A DNA stretch of 50,883 nucleotides from an uncultured Nitrospira sp. (GCA_946479785.1 CAMLHQ010000018.1:1-50883), one strand, 5' to 3'; shown: positions 17,988 through 27,253, counted from the stretch's first letter. Notes: generated by a model from the sequence alone, not told the origin. Numbers and translations: made by a program.

Positions 17988-19223
17988 ATGAAATATGTGA
18001 TTCTGCACGCCGAGGGGATGGCGGACCATCCCCGGCAGGAATTGGCCGGCAAGACTCCACTCCAAGCGGCTTCGACTCCTCATCTCGATCGATTGGCTCA
18101 ACAGAGTGAACTGGGCCTGCTTACCGTGGCTCTGGATAATGGCCGCCATAGGAGCGGTCTCACGGGGACGTCGATTCTCGGCTACGAACCCAAGAAATAT
18201 TATCAGGGGCCGGGACCGTTGGAAGCGGCCAGTTTGGGCATCACCGTCGGGGAGAACGACGTGGTCTACCTCTGCACGATGGTGACGTTGAAGGGTGAAC
18301 AGCCGGCCGCAGGCAAATCAGGTACGAGTGATCTCAAGAAGCTCGGCCCTCACATCGTAATGGACGATGCCACCGCAGGCCTCATCACCACCGAGGAAGC
18401 CCGTGAGTTAATCGACGCGGTGAACGAACAGCTCGGGTCCGAAATCATCCAGTTCTACCCGGGATCGGGCCATCGGCACCTGATGGTCTGGGTTGACGGG
18501 AAGCCCCGGGCGATCTGTACGGATCCGCAATCCCTAGTTGGACGTTCGATCGGCGATGCGCTTCCGGCTGGAGATGGAGCCGACATGCTTCGCAAGTTGA
18601 TGGAAGCGTCGTTGATGATATTGCGCGACCATCCCGTGAACGATGAACGGCATAAAGCAGGCAACAAACCGGTTAATTGTTTGTGGCTCTGGGGCGAAGG
18701 TCGGGCAATTCCCTGGCCCAGTTTATCAGAGCGGTTTGGCGTTTCCGGCGTCGTCCTGTCATCGGGAGATGTTCACCGCGGGCTCGGTCTCGTGGCAGGA
18801 CTTGAGGCGGTCGATCCTGCCAGATTGGTTGATCTTCGGATGCATGCGACGGTGGCGCTGGACGAGTTGAAGAAGAAGAATTTTGCCTATGTGCATTTGG
18901 CATTGCCGGACGAAGTCGTCTATGATCCCGACGTCAAGGCCAAGGTGCGCGCGATCGAGGCAGTCGACCGAGAATTCGTCGGACCATTCCTTGATGGATT
19001 GGCCAAGCTGGGCCCCTTTCGTCTGGTCACAATCAGCGACCCCGGCAGCGTCCATCAGGAGAAAATGGCGGAAGCGCACTGGCCGTACGCTTACCAGGAC
19101 AGTTCGGCAAAATCCGCTGGCGGCGCCGGCCGGCGCTTTACGGAAGCCGATGCGAAGGCGTCGACGACCGCCCCCCGCGATGCCACGAAGTTCGTGGTGC
19201 GTCTCTTCGCCAAAGGAGCGTAA
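17988..19223 (+). CDS. ApgM-family protein, proposed homoserine kinase
   Basis: The protein belongs to the archaeal-type cofactor-independent phosphoglycerate mutase family. The layout is clear: [69 protein letters not shown] and the RRFTEADA tail. Bacterial members between thrC and lysC have been proposed to be homoserine kinases (family model hyp_Hser_kinase). The position here and the absence of thrB fit that. Several expected metal ligands are changed: GDGMAD reads AEGMAD, the DEAGH motif reads DEVVY and PDHP reads SDPG. Activity is therefore uncertain. The ATG at 17988 is preferred over the GTG at 17979; length is 411 residues. Confidence 0.78.
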   Translation: MKYVILHAEGMADHPRQELAGKTPLQAASTPHLDRLAQQSELGLLTVALDNGRHRSGLTGTSILGYEPKKYYQGPGPLEAASLGITVGENDVVYLCTMVTLKGEQPAAGKSGTSDLKKLGPHIVMDDATAGLITTEEARELIDAVNEQLGSEIIQFYPGSGHRHLMVWVDGKPRAICTDPQSLVGRSIGDALPAGDGADMLRKLMEASLMILRDHPVNDERHKAGNKPVNCLWLWGEGRAIPWPSLSERFGVSGVVLSSGDVHRGLGLVAGLEAVDPARLVDLRMHATVALDELKKKNFAYVHLALPDEVVYDPDVKAKVRAIEAVDREFVGPFLDGLAKLGPFRLVTISDPGSVHQEKMAEAHWPYAYQDSSAKSAGGAGRRFTEADAKASTTAPRDATKFVVRLFAKGA

Positions 19224-19228
19224 CGGTC

Positions 19229-20458
19229 GTGGCCCTGATCGTACAAAAATACGGAGGGACCTCTGTCGGCTCGATCGAGCGCATCCATCGCGTGGCGGAT
19301 CGCGTCGAGCGAGCGGTCAAAGACGGGAACCAGGTCGTCGTCGTTCTCTCGGCCATGAGCGGCGAGACCGATCGTTTGTTGAAGCTGGCACATGAAGTCG
19401 CAGCGCTCCCGGATGAACGAGAGCTCGACATGCTGCTGTCGACCGGTGAGCGGGTGACGATTGCGTTGCTGTCGATGGAATTACGCGGACGCGGGCTTGA
19501 TGCACGCTCGTTCACCGGACGCCAGGTCGGGATCATGACCGACAGCTCCCATACGAAAGCACGAATTACGAGGGTGACTGCGGAGCGCATCCGCGAGGCG
19601 CTGGCCAAGGGCGTCGTTCCGGTGGTCGCCGGCTTTCAAGGCATCAACGAGCAATCGGATGTCACCACGTTAGGACGCGGGGGATCGGACCTGACGGCGG
19701 TGGCGCTGGCCGGTGCCTTAAAAGCCGATCGCTGCGTCATCTTCACGGACGTCGACGGCGTCTATACGACCGATCCGAACGTCGTCCCATCGGCCAGGCG
19801 GATCGACAGAATTGCCTATGAGGAAATGTTGGAAATGGCGAGCCTCGGCGCTAAGGTGCTGCAGACCCGCTCTGTCGAATTTGCCGCGAAATTCAATGTG
19901 CCGCTGGAAGTCAACTCGAGCTTCAAAGAAGGAAAGGGGACGCTCGTGACACGCGAAGATGCAGACATGGAAGCCGTCGCCGTATCAGGCATCACCGGCG
20001 ACCGCAATCAGGCAAAAATCACCATCGTCGGCGTGCCGGACAGGCCTGGAATAGCTGCCCGTCTATTAGGACCCGTCGCCAAGGCAAACATCTTGGTCGA
20101 CATGATTATTCAAAACGTGAGCCACGAATCGTTGACGGATTTTTCGTTCACGATCCCTCGAGTTGACGTGAAGAAGGCCATGCCGATTATTCAGGATACG
20201 GCGAAGGACATCGGCGCGAAGTCGGTTTCGGTGACGGAAGCCATCGCCAAGGTCTCCCTGGTCGGCGTGGGCATGCGTTCCCATTCTGGCGTGGCAGCCA
20301 AGATGTTTGAAGTCTTGTCCCGAGAGAGCGTGAACATCATGATGATCAGCACGTCCGAGATCAAGATCTCCTGTGTCATCGACGAGAAATACATGGAACT
20401 GGCAATGCGCGCCCTCCATGCCGCGTTCGGACTGGATCACGCGCCGGCCGCCAAATAA
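19229..20458 (+). CDS. lysC: Aspartate kinase
   Basis: Aspartate kinase starts the aspartate family (lysine, threonine, methionine). The 409-residue protein has the N-terminal [13 protein letters not shown], a kinase core with [20 protein letters not shown] and [15 protein letters not shown], and two C-terminal ACT domains ([18 protein letters not shown] and [19 protein letters not shown]). These indicate feedback control. The start is GTG, with AAGGAG about ten bases upstream, five bases after the apgM-like gene. Together with hom and thrC it makes most of the threonine branch one transcript. Confidence 0.97.
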   Translation: MALIVQKYGGTSVGSIERIHRVADRVERAVKDGNQVVVVLSAMSGETDRLLKLAHEVAALPDERELDMLLSTGERVTIALLSMELRGRGLDARSFTGRQVGIMTDSSHTKARITRVTAERIREALAKGVVPVVAGFQGINEQSDVTTLGRGGSDLTAVALAGALKADRCVIFTDVDGVYTTDPNVVPSARRIDRIAYEEMLEMASLGAKVLQTRSVEFAAKFNVPLEVNSSFKEGKGTLVTREDADMEAVAVSGITGDRNQAKITIVGVPDRPGIAARLLGPVAKANILVDMIIQNVSHESLTDFSFTIPRVDVKKAMPIIQDTAKDIGAKSVSVTEAIAKVSLVGVGMRSHSGVAAKMFEVLSRESVNIMMISTSEIKISCVIDEKYMELAMRALHAAFGLDHAPAAK

Positions 20459-20512
20459 CGATATGTGATTTGACCCTCGACAGGTTCGCCCCTCTCCTGT
20501 TACCCTCTTCCC

Positions 20513-22150
20513 ATGGCGAAAAAAGCGTCAGGCGGCTCCTCGCGGAAACCATTCACGCCGCCGGTTACACCGGCTCCGGCGAAGTCTGTCCATTTGGAAA
20601 TTTACGACACGACGTTGCGTGATGGAGCCCAGGCAGAAGATGTCAGCTTCTCAGCCGAAGACAAGGTCATGGTCGCCCAACGGCTGGACGATCTCGGTGT
20701 CCAGTTCATTGAAGGAGGCTGGCCGGGTGCCAATCCGAGAGACATCGAGTTCTTCCGGATGATCAAGGAAACTCCGTTGAAGCAAGCAACAGTCGTCGCC
20801 TTCGGCTCGACAAGAAAGGCCAGTAATTCGGTTCAGAAAGACTCGAACATTCAAGCGCTGCTCAATGCAGAAACGACAATTATTACCCTGTTCGGCAAGA
20901 GCTGGTCATTGCACGTGACCGATGCCTTGGGGATCGCACTGGACGCAAACCTCGACATTATCGGCGATTCCGTTGGCTATCTGAGGTCGAAGCACCGACG
21001 CGTGTTTTACGATGCCGAGCATTTTTTCGACGGCTACAAGACCAACCCGGACTATGCGCTCGACACGCTGAGGCGGGCGGTGGCGGCCGGCGCGGAGCGA
21101 GTTATTCTCTGCGATACCAACGGCGGCACAATGCCATGGGAGATTAAGGACATCTGCAAAATCGTCCAGCAGGAATGCCCGGTTCCGCTCGGTATTCATG
21201 CGCACAACGATTGCGAAATGGCCGTGGCGAATTCGCTCGTGGCGATCGAAATGGGCGTCGTGCAAGTGCAGGGCACGATCAATGGGATCGGCGAGCGCTG
21301 CGGCAATGCGAATCTCTGTTCGATCATTCCGAATCTCCAATTGAAGATGAAGCGGCCTGCCTTAGGCGAACGGCTGACCCATTTGAAAGAGGTTTCGAGC
21401 TTCGTGACGGAGATCGCGAATCTGATGCCGAACAAGCATCAACCCTACGTTGGCGATTCCGCCTTCGCGCACAAGGGCGGCGTCCATATCCACGCGGTGT
21501 TGAAGAATCCAGCCACGTATGAACATATCGTGCCTTCGCGTGTCGGCAATCGTCAGCGCATGCTGGTCTCGGATCACGCGGGCCGCAGCGGATTACTTGA
21601 AAAAGTCGAAGCCTACGGGATCAAGCTGGACAAGGACCATTCCAAGGTTCAGGAACTGATGGCCACGCTCAAGGATCGTGAAAATGAAGGCTATCAGTTT
21701 GAAGGGGCCGAGGGATCCTTTGAACTCCTCATGCGAAAAGCGATGGGGACCCACAAATCCTCTTTTGAGTTGTTGGGCTTCCGGGTAATTGTCGAGAAAA
21801 AGCAGGATCATGGAGCGTCGACGTCTGAGGCGACCGTCATGGTGAAGGTCGGAGAAGTGGTGGAACATGCAGCAGCAGCAGGTGCGGGGCCGGTCAATGC
21901 GCTCGACCACGCCCTTCGAAAGGCTTTAGAGAAGTTCTATCCTCAGCTCCGTGAAGTCAAATTGCTCGATTACAAGGTCCGGGTCCTCTCCGCCAATCGC
22001 GGGACCGAGTCAAAAGTGCGGGTCTTGATCGAATCGGGCGACCATAAAGATAAGTGGGGGACGGTCGGCGTCTCGGAGAACATCATGGAAGCCAGCTGGC
22101 AGGCCCTGGCCGACAGTATCGAGTACAAGTTGCTGGCCTCTGAGCGCTAA
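20513..22150 (+). CDS. cimA: (R)-citramalate synthase
   Basis: CimA condenses pyruvate and acetyl-CoA to citramalate, feeding isoleucine synthesis without threonine deaminase. The 545-residue protein has the HMGL-like barrel with IYDTTLRDGAQAEDVSFS, FIEGGWPGANPRD, LCDTNGGTMPWE and the metal-binding HAHNDCEMAVANSL. A LeuA-type C-terminal regulatory domain follows (about residues 400-540). The GGWPGANP and GAQAEDV variants are typical of the long CimA type rather than isopropylmalate synthase. It lies 54 bases after lysC and is probably the last gene of this operon. Confidence 0.93.
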   Translation: MAKKASGGSSRKPFTPPVTPAPAKSVHLEIYDTTLRDGAQAEDVSFSAEDKVMVAQRLDDLGVQFIEGGWPGANPRDIEFFRMIKETPLKQATVVAFGSTRKASNSVQKDSNIQALLNAETTIITLFGKSWSLHVTDALGIALDANLDIIGDSVGYLRSKHRRVFYDAEHFFDGYKTNPDYALDTLRRAVAAGAERVILCDTNGGTMPWEIKDICKIVQQECPVPLGIHAHNDCEMAVANSLVAIEMGVVQVQGTINGIGERCGNANLCSIIPNLQLKMKRPALGERLTHLKEVSSFVTEIANLMPNKHQPYVGDSAFAHKGGVHIHAVLKNPATYEHIVPSRVGNRQRMLVSDHAGRSGLLEKVEAYGIKLDKDHSKVQELMATLKDRENEGYQFEGAEGSFELLMRKAMGTHKSSFELLGFRVIVEKKQDHGASTSEATVMVKVGEVVEHAAAAGAGPVNALDHALRKALEKFYPQLREVKLLDYKVRVLSANRGTESKVRVLIESGDHKDKWGTVGVSENIMEASWQALADSIEYKLLASER

Positions 22151-22179
22151 ATCCCAGCTCATTCCCCTACAATTAATTC

Positions 22180-22208
22180 TTGACAGCCTATCTAACCTCA
22201 CGTAACTT
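22180..22208 (+). promoter_or_regulatory. Possible promoter for ihfA
   Basis: A perfect TTGACA (22180-22185) is followed after 17 bases by TAACTT (22203-22208), a poor -10 box with three of six consensus bases. It sits about 80 bases before the ihfA start in a 136-base spacer. The -35 box is strong evidence and the -10 weak. Confidence 0.4.
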
Positions 22209-22286
22209 ATGGTAAAAGTGTCTGCCGTGCCAGGTAAAGATGGGCATTTGTGGCGACACGGCCAGGGTGGCGCAAGGGGGTAGAGC

Positions 22287-22562
22287 ATGAGAAAGGCAGA
22301 TATCGCGAATGAAATCTACAAGCAGGTCGGCATTTCTAAAAACGAAGCAGCCGATATTGTCGAACTTGTGCTCAACATGCTGAAGGCCGTGTTGCAAAAG
22401 GGAGACTCCGTCAAGATCGCCGGCTTCGGAAACTTTGTTGTGAGAAGCAAAGGCGCCCGGAAAGGTCGGAACCCGCGAACCGGCGAAGAAATCGGCATCA
22501 CGCCCCGTCGCGTCGTGACCTTCCGTCCCAGTCAAGTATTCAAGAAGTACGTCAACTCGTAA
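22287..22562 (+). CDS. ihfA: Integration host factor alpha-type / HU-family protein
   Basis: This is a 91-residue DNA-bending protein of the HU/IHF family. It shows MRKADIANEIYKQVGISKNE, the dimer core VKIAGFGNFVVRSK and the DNA-inserting arm GRNPRTGEEIGITPRRVVTF. GRNPRTGEEI and the following merR gene point to the IhfA type. IHF bends DNA for promoter activation, including at sigma-54 promoters. That is notable because sigma-54-like sites occur further along this window. Assignment to IHF rather than HU is by sequence pattern only. Confidence 0.88.
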   Translation: MRKADIANEIYKQVGISKNEAADIVELVLNMLKAVLQKGDSVKIAGFGNFVVRSKGARKGRNPRTGEEIGITPRRVVTFRPSQVFKKYVNS

Positions 22563-22643
22563 GAACACCGCGGACGCGAGACACGATCACTTCGTAGTCA
22601 TCGACCGCTCACCTGTAACAACGCCCGCCACGAGGACCGGCCC

Positions 22644-22991
22644 ATGGGAAACGAACCACGGCTCGGCAGCAAAGTCTTCTACAAAATCGGTGAGGTGAGC
22701 CTGGTGACAAAGCTCCCTGCCTATGTCCTGCGGTTCTGGGAATCGCAGTTTCCGTTTCTCAAGCCCAAGAAAAGCCGCGGGAATCAGCGTCTCTATGTGA
22801 AGCGGGACATCGAGACGGTGTTGGAGATCAAACGGATGCTATATGAGGAAGGGCATACGCTTGAAGGGGTGAAACGGTATTGGGCGCGCCGTGGCCGCGT
22901 GGCGGCTCAACGTATCAAGCCCAAGGAATTGGCGCAGAAGTTGCGGGGAAATTTGCAAGCGATCTTGAAGATACTCGAATCCCATTCATGA
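22644..22991 (+). CDS. MerR-family DNA-binding regulator
   Basis: The 115-residue protein has the MerR winged helix: FYKIGEVSLVTKLPAYVLRFWE, then FPFLKPKKSRGNQRLYVKRDIE, and the dimer helix begins EIKRMLYEEGHTLEGVKRYW. No effector domain follows, only a short basic tail. MerR proteins of this short kind are commonly found directly after ihfA in several phyla. The target is unknown. GAGGA lies eight bases before the ATG. Confidence 0.9.
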   Translation: MGNEPRLGSKVFYKIGEVSLVTKLPAYVLRFWESQFPFLKPKKSRGNQRLYVKRDIETVLEIKRMLYEEGHTLEGVKRYWARRGRVAAQRIKPKELAQKLRGNLQAILKILESHS

Positions 22992-23075
22992 TCCACGATT
23001 TTTCAATATCAAGCGGTTGCAATCGGGGACCATTCAAGGCGACAATACGCCAATTGCGGCACGAGAAACAGACAT

Positions 23076-23152
23076 CGGGGCGTGGCGCAGCCCGGTAGCG
23101 TACTCGCTTGGGGTGCGAGTGGTCGGCCGTTCAAATCGGCTCGCCCCGACCA
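23076..23152 (+). tRNA. tRNA-Pro (anticodon GGG)
   Basis: The acceptor stem CGGGGCG (23076-23082) pairs with CGCCCCG (23142-23148), followed by A and an encoded CCA. The D-arm contains GCGCAGCCCGGTAGCGC-like bases. The anticodon stem CTCGC/GCGAG closes the loop TTGGGGT with anticodon GGG. The T-arm reads GGCCG-TTCAAAT-CGGCT. All arms are intact, and the length is 77 bases. Confidence 0.97.
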
Positions 23153-23177
23153 AATTCTACGGTACTGAGTTGGATGC

Positions 23178-23220
23178 AGGGGACTGAGGAAGCAGATTCA
23201 GCTACTCAGTCCTCTTTTTT
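23178..23220 (+). terminator. Intrinsic terminator after tRNA-Pro, abutting surE
   Basis: Bases 23178-23188 (AGGGGACTGAG with one G-T) pair with 23205-23215, followed by a run of T ending at 23220. The next base is the first base of the surE start codon. An alternative pairing exists: ACTGAGT (23164-23170) can pair with ACTCAGT (23204-23210), which would break the terminator stem. Confidence 0.82.
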
Positions 23221-24036
23221 ATGCCTGACAAACACCTGCGCATTCTCATCACCAACGACGATGGGATTCACTCTCCCGGCTTGACGTTGCTCGCCAAGGC
23301 TTTGAGCAAATTGGGTGAGGTGTGGGTCGTCGCGCCGGATCGTGAACGAACTGCAGTAGCCCACGCAGTCACGCTGCATAAGCCGCTTCGAGTCCATGAA
23401 GTAGGCAAGCGAGTCTATACCGTCAACGGCACTCCGGTCGATTGTGTAAACTTGGCCCTTCTTAATCTCTTGCCAAAGCGGCCCCATTTATTGGTATCGG
23501 GGATCAATAAGGGTGTGAACCTCGGCGACGACATCCTGTATTCGGGGACAGTGTCGGCTGCGGTCGAAGGCACGATTCTCGGCGTACCCTCGATGGCGGT
23601 GTCGCAGGAAGGGCGCGACCAGTTTCTCTTTACCACCGGGGCGCATTATGCGCTGCGCGTCGCCCGCTTGATCCTTCAGCGTGGGTTGCCGGAAGAAACA
23701 CTCATCAATCTCAACGTCCCCAATCGTGAGGTCCGGCAGATTACCGGCGTCCGTGTGACGTGCTTGAGCCGGCGGCGATTTGAGAATCCAATCATCGAAA
23801 AGGTCGATCCACACGGCAGAACGTATTATTGGATTGCGGGAACCCGCGTCTCCTGGAGCCGGAGCAAGGACGCAGACCACGAAGCCCTCAAAGAGGGCGC
23901 GGTCTCGCTCACGCCGATCCATCTCGACAGCACACACTATGGTGTTTTGGACCAATTGCGGACCTGGGAGGCAGCCATCCGGGGACGTCAAAAGCCTTCA
24001 TCAGCAAAGACCGGCAAGCGCGGCGTGAGGCGGTAA
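23221..24036 (+). CDS. surE: 5'/3'-nucleotidase SurE
   Basis: SurE is a metal-dependent nucleotidase/phosphatase that removes phosphate from nucleoside monophosphates and is linked to stress survival. The 271-residue protein has the metal site LITNDDG (D13, D14), VAPDRERTAVAHAVTL, NGTPVDCVNLAL, SGINKGVNLGDDILYSGTVS and AAVEG. The ATG directly follows the T-run of a terminator, with no ribosome binding site. An in-frame stop at 23185-23187 rules out a much earlier start. Translation may use a leaderless or readthrough message. Confidence 0.95.
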   Translation: MPDKHLRILITNDDGIHSPGLTLLAKALSKLGEVWVVAPDRERTAVAHAVTLHKPLRVHEVGKRVYTVNGTPVDCVNLALLNLLPKRPHLLVSGINKGVNLGDDILYSGTVSAAVEGTILGVPSMAVSQEGRDQFLFTTGAHYALRVARLILQRGLPEETLINLNVPNREVRQITGVRVTCLSRRRFENPIIEKVDPHGRTYYWIAGTRVSWSRSKDADHEALKEGAVSLTPIHLDSTHYGVLDQLRTWEAAIRGRQKPSSAKTGKRGVRR

Positions 24037-24042
24037 GTCAGC

Positions 24043-24681
24043 ATGGGTGATTTCATTGAAGCCATCATCTCGATTCTTAGCCGGTTTGTCATCAATACGA
24101 TTTCCACGTTCGGCTACACCGGCATTCTCTTGACGATGGCGATCGAGAGCGCCTGTATTCCCTTGCCGAGCGAGATTATCATGCCTTTTTCCGGTTATCT
24201 CGTGACAACTGGACAATTCACCATGCTCGGCGTCACCTTGGCTGGCGCGATCGGCAACGTGGTCGGATCGGTCGTCGCATACTATGCGGGCGTGTGGGGC
24301 GGCCGGCCATTCGTGGAGCGCTACGGACCGTATATGCTAATCTCGCACAAGGACCTCGATACGGCGGATCGGTGGTTTGCGAGGTATGGAGAAGCCGCGG
24401 TGTTCTTCAGCCGCATGTTGCCGGTCGTCCGCACATTTATTTCGTTGCCGGCGGGCGTTGCCCGCATGAATTTCCCTCGCTTTGTCGTGTTCACCTTCCT
24501 TGGCGCTCTGCCCTGGTGCTATCTCCTGGCCTATATCGGAGTCAAGATGGGAGAAAAGTGGGAACATCTGCGCGATTATTTTCACCAGTTCGACATCGTC
24601 ATCGGGATCTGTCTGGCTGCCGCCGCTGGCTATTTTCTCTGGTCTCATTGGCCGAGACGAGCGGCCACGCCCGGATCGTAG
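24043..24681 (+). CDS. DedA-family membrane protein
   Basis: The 212-residue protein is a DedA/VTT-domain integral membrane protein. It has several hydrophobic helices, the re-entrant segment IPLPSEIIMPFSGYLV-like CIPLPSEIIMPFSGYL, GNVVGSVVAYYAG and the motif FFSRMLPVVRTFISLPAGVARM. Family members help flip or recycle undecaprenyl phosphate or phosphatidylethanolamine. Which lipid this one handles is unknown. It starts seven bases after surE and ends seven bases before cysS. Confidence 0.9.
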   Translation: MGDFIEAIISILSRFVINTISTFGYTGILLTMAIESACIPLPSEIIMPFSGYLVTTGQFTMLGVTLAGAIGNVVGSVVAYYAGVWGGRPFVERYGPYMLISHKDLDTADRWFARYGEAAVFFSRMLPVVRTFISLPAGVARMNFPRFVVFTFLGALPWCYLLAYIGVKMGEKWEHLRDYFHQFDIVIGICLAAAAGYFLWSHWPRRAATPGS

Positions 24682-24687
24682 GACGCT

Positions 24688-26229
24688 ATGCTGACACTCT
24701 TCAATACGCTTAGCGGTAGACAAGAACCGTTCGAGTCGATTGAGCCGAAGCGGGTCAGGATGTACGTCTGCGGCGTGACCGTCTACGATTATTGCCACAT
24801 CGGCCATGCTCGCAGCGCACTCGTCTTCGACGTGCTCCGCCGGTATTTGGAATACACCGGTTACCAAGTCGATTTCGTCAAGAACTTCACCGATGTGGAC
24901 GACAAGATCATTAAGCGGGCAAACGAACAAGGCGTTTCCTGTGACACGATTACGAACAAGTACATCGAAGCCTATTATGAAGACATGGGCAAGCTTGGGA
25001 TAGGAAAGCCAACAGAAGAGCCTAAGGCTACAGAACACATGGCCGACATCATCGCGATGACGGAAACATTGATCAAAAATGGGCTCGCTTACACCATCGA
25101 TGGAGATGTGTACTTCCAGGTCGACAAGTATGCGGCGTACGGACGCCTCTCGAAGCGAAAGATGGAAGATCTTCAAGCGGGTGCGCGCGTAGATGTCGAC
25201 GAACGCAAGCGGCATCCAATGGATTTCGCCCTTTGGAAAAGCAGCAAGCCCGGAGAGCCTTCGTGGCCCAGTCCATGGGGTGCAGGCCGTCCCGGATGGC
25301 ATATCGAGTGCTCGGCCATGTCGATCAAGCATTTGGGCGAGACGTTCGACATTCACGGGGGAGGGATGGATCTTATTTTCCCCCACCATGAGAACGAGAT
25401 TGCGCAATCGTGCGGCGCGACCGGGAAAGAATTCGCACGCTATTGGGTCCACAACGGGTTCGTCCAAATCAACCAAGAAAAAATGTCCAAGTCGCTTGGG
25501 AATTTTTTCACGATTCGAGAGATCTTCGAGAAAGAGAAGCCGCAATGGCCTGAAGAAGTTGTTGGAGAAATGCTCCGTTATTTCCTTCTTTCGACTCACT
25601 ATCGAGGCCCCCTAGATTTCTCAGATCAAAGTCTACATGAAGCGAAAAATGCTCTGGATGGATTCTATGATTTGTTTAAGCGGTTGGATGAGTCTGAAGA
25701 ACGTACAACTTCAGACAGCGAACTTGTATCGACCATCAATCGGGCCAGGATGGCTTATAGCCAAGCAATGGATGACGATTTGAATACACCAATGGCACTG
25801 GCGGTAGTTCAGAATCTGCGGGGGAATGTCAATAAGCTTCTTGAACGGGGGGTCTCGACTGAAAGTCGTCAACGAGCCCGCGCGGCGTTTCGGGAATTGG
25901 GTCATGTGTTGGGTTTGTTCCAATTGGAGAGGTGGCAGTTCAATCCCAATAAAGGCAGTGAAGCGGATGTCCCATTTGTCGGGCTGAGTGTTGACTCTGG
26001 AATACCTCCCAAGGCTAAAAAGAGACATCAAGCCTACGATGGTGATGTGTCGAATCCTCCTTTGCCGCTGCGGGCTGAGGCCGATCGAATCCAGCAAAAA
26101 GTCGATGAACGTAACGAGGCACGAAAACGAAAAGATTTCAAGCTTGCCGATACCATCAGAGCAGAACTAGCGTTGCAAGGCATCATCATCGAGGATAAGC
26201 CCGATGGCACAAGCCGCTGGAAACGATAG
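24688..26229 (+). CDS. cysS: Cysteinyl-tRNA synthetase
   Basis: CysS charges tRNA-Cys. The 513-residue class I enzyme has zinc-site C28 in MYVCGVTVYD, the HIGH motif at residues 37-40 and KMSKS at 265-269. It also has WHIECSAMS and DIHGGGMDLIFPHHENEIAQ, the other zinc ligands. It is about 50 residues longer than the Escherichia coli enzyme. The extra part lies near residues 410-460 (WQFNPNKGSEADVP onward), before the usual C-terminal RNEARKRKDFKLAD segment. It overlaps rlmB by 26 bases. Confidence 0.97.
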   Translation: MLTLFNTLSGRQEPFESIEPKRVRMYVCGVTVYDYCHIGHARSALVFDVLRRYLEYTGYQVDFVKNFTDVDDKIIKRANEQGVSCDTITNKYIEAYYEDMGKLGIGKPTEEPKATEHMADIIAMTETLIKNGLAYTIDGDVYFQVDKYAAYGRLSKRKMEDLQAGARVDVDERKRHPMDFALWKSSKPGEPSWPSPWGAGRPGWHIECSAMSIKHLGETFDIHGGGMDLIFPHHENEIAQSCGATGKEFARYWVHNGFVQINQEKMSKSLGNFFTIREIFEKEKPQWPEEVVGEMLRYFLLSTHYRGPLDFSDQSLHEAKNALDGFYDLFKRLDESEERTTSDSELVSTINRARMAYSQAMDDDLNTPMALAVVQNLRGNVNKLLERGVSTESRQRARAAFRELGHVLGLFQLERWQFNPNKGSEADVPFVGLSVDSGIPPKAKKRHQAYDGDVSNPPLPLRAEADRIQQKVDERNEARKRKDFKLADTIRAELALQGIIIEDKPDGTSRWKR

Positions 26230-26974
26230 CCAGCCGGAACTGCTGTATGGGCTGCATGCGATTCGTGAAGCACTCCGGGCTGGAGCGCGTCCTCTTCAAC
26301 GTCTCCTCGTTCAACGGACTGATCGCCAATATGCTGAGATCGTTCAACAGGCGAAAGCCAAGCGCGTGCCGGTCCATATCGAACCGCCCGCTGCTTTTGA
26401 CCGATTGGTGCCGGGCGGCAAACATCAAGGTGTCATTGCCTTTGTCGCTGCCAAGTCCTACAGCAGTACAGAAGAAATTCTCGAGCTCGCTCGTCTCCGC
26501 GGTGAGCCGCCCTTTTTAGTCATCCTGGATGGAGTTGAAGATCCTCACAACCTCGGCGCAGTGTTGAGGACGGCCGAAGCAGCTGGGGTCCACGGTGTCT
26601 TCATTCCTGAACGCCGGGCAGCGGGACTGACCTCCATTGTCGCGAAAGTATCGGCCGGCGCGCTCGATCACATGCTGGTCGCAAGGGTCGTGAATCTTTC
26701 TCGTCTGATCGAGGACCTGAAAGAAGCTGGCGTATGGGTGTATGGAGTGGAACCTGCCGCGCCCGTCGGTTACACGGGCATCGATATGACCGGCCCGATC
26801 GCGCTGGTATTAGGAGGAGAGGGAGAGGGGATTCGTCCAGGCGTCTTGAAGGAATGCGACGGCCGCATCAGCATTCCGATGAAAGGGAAAGTCGAATCGT
26901 TGAACGTGTCGGCTGCGGTGGCCGTGACCTTGTTTGAAGCCGTGCGGCAGCGAAGTACGAAGCGGCAAGGCTAA
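26204..26974 (+). CDS. rlmB: 23S rRNA (guanosine-2'-O-)-methyltransferase RlmB
   Basis: This SpoU-type SPOUT methyltransferase methylates a guanosine ribose in 23S rRNA (G2251 in Escherichia coli). The 256-residue protein has the N-terminal substrate domain (LLYGLHAIREAL). SPOUT motifs follow: VILDGVEDPHNLGAVLRTAE (motif 1), LVLGGEGEGIRPGVLK (motif 2) and ISIPMKGKVESLNVSAAVAV (motif 3). It starts inside the end of cysS, a common pairing. A related tRNA methyltransferase cannot be excluded, but the G-x-x-A-I-R-E-A N-terminus favours RlmB. Confidence 0.93.
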   Translation: MAQAAGNDSQPELLYGLHAIREALRAGARPLQRLLVQRTDRQYAEIVQQAKAKRVPVHIEPPAAFDRLVPGGKHQGVIAFVAAKSYSSTEEILELARLRGEPPFLVILDGVEDPHNLGAVLRTAEAAGVHGVFIPERRAAGLTSIVAKVSAGALDHMLVARVVNLSRLIEDLKEAGVWVYGVEPAAPVGYTGIDMTGPIALVLGGEGEGIRPGVLKECDGRISIPMKGKVESLNVSAAVAVTLFEAVRQRSTKRQG

Positions 26975-26977
26975 GAT

Positions 26978-27253
26978 CTACCGAATTCTGATCATGCTTC
27001 CTTGAATGGCGGTCTTCAGCAGCTGCGCCGTGTTGGACACGCGCATCTTCTTCATCATGTTAGCCCGATGTGCCTCGACAGTCTTGACGCTGATCTTGAG
27101 CCGCTGCCCGATTTCTTTATTCTTGAAGCCGGCCCAGATCAGCTCGAGGATTTCCTGCTCGCGACTGGTCAACGACTCGGGCCGTTTCTTGCGAGGCGGA
27201 GGCGCAAGGTCGGCAAGAGAAGACCGGGACTTGAGTCTTGCAGTTCGTGCCAT
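26978..27253 (-). CDS. Stand-alone LuxR-type DNA-binding protein
   Basis: The 91-residue protein consists of a basic N-terminal stretch (about 28 residues) and one LuxR/GerE helix-turn-helix: SLTSREQEILELIWAGFKNK, EIGQRLKISVKTVEAHRANM and MKKMRVSNTAQL. There is no receiver, autoinducer or other sensor domain. AAAGGAG precedes the ATG. It is convergent with rlmB and divergent from the prepilin peptidase gene. It may regulate the pilus region, but that is inference from position only. Confidence 0.88.
   Translation of the reverse strand: MARTARLKSRSSLADLAPPPRKKRPESLTSREQEILELIWAGFKNKEIGQRLKISVKTVEAHRANMMKKMRVSNTAQLLKTAIQGSMIRIR

Noticed and set aside
24337..25599. Minus-strand open frame of 420 codons across dedA and cysS
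   Set aside because: It is antisense to cysS, whose motifs are complete; the predicted product has no recognisable domain.
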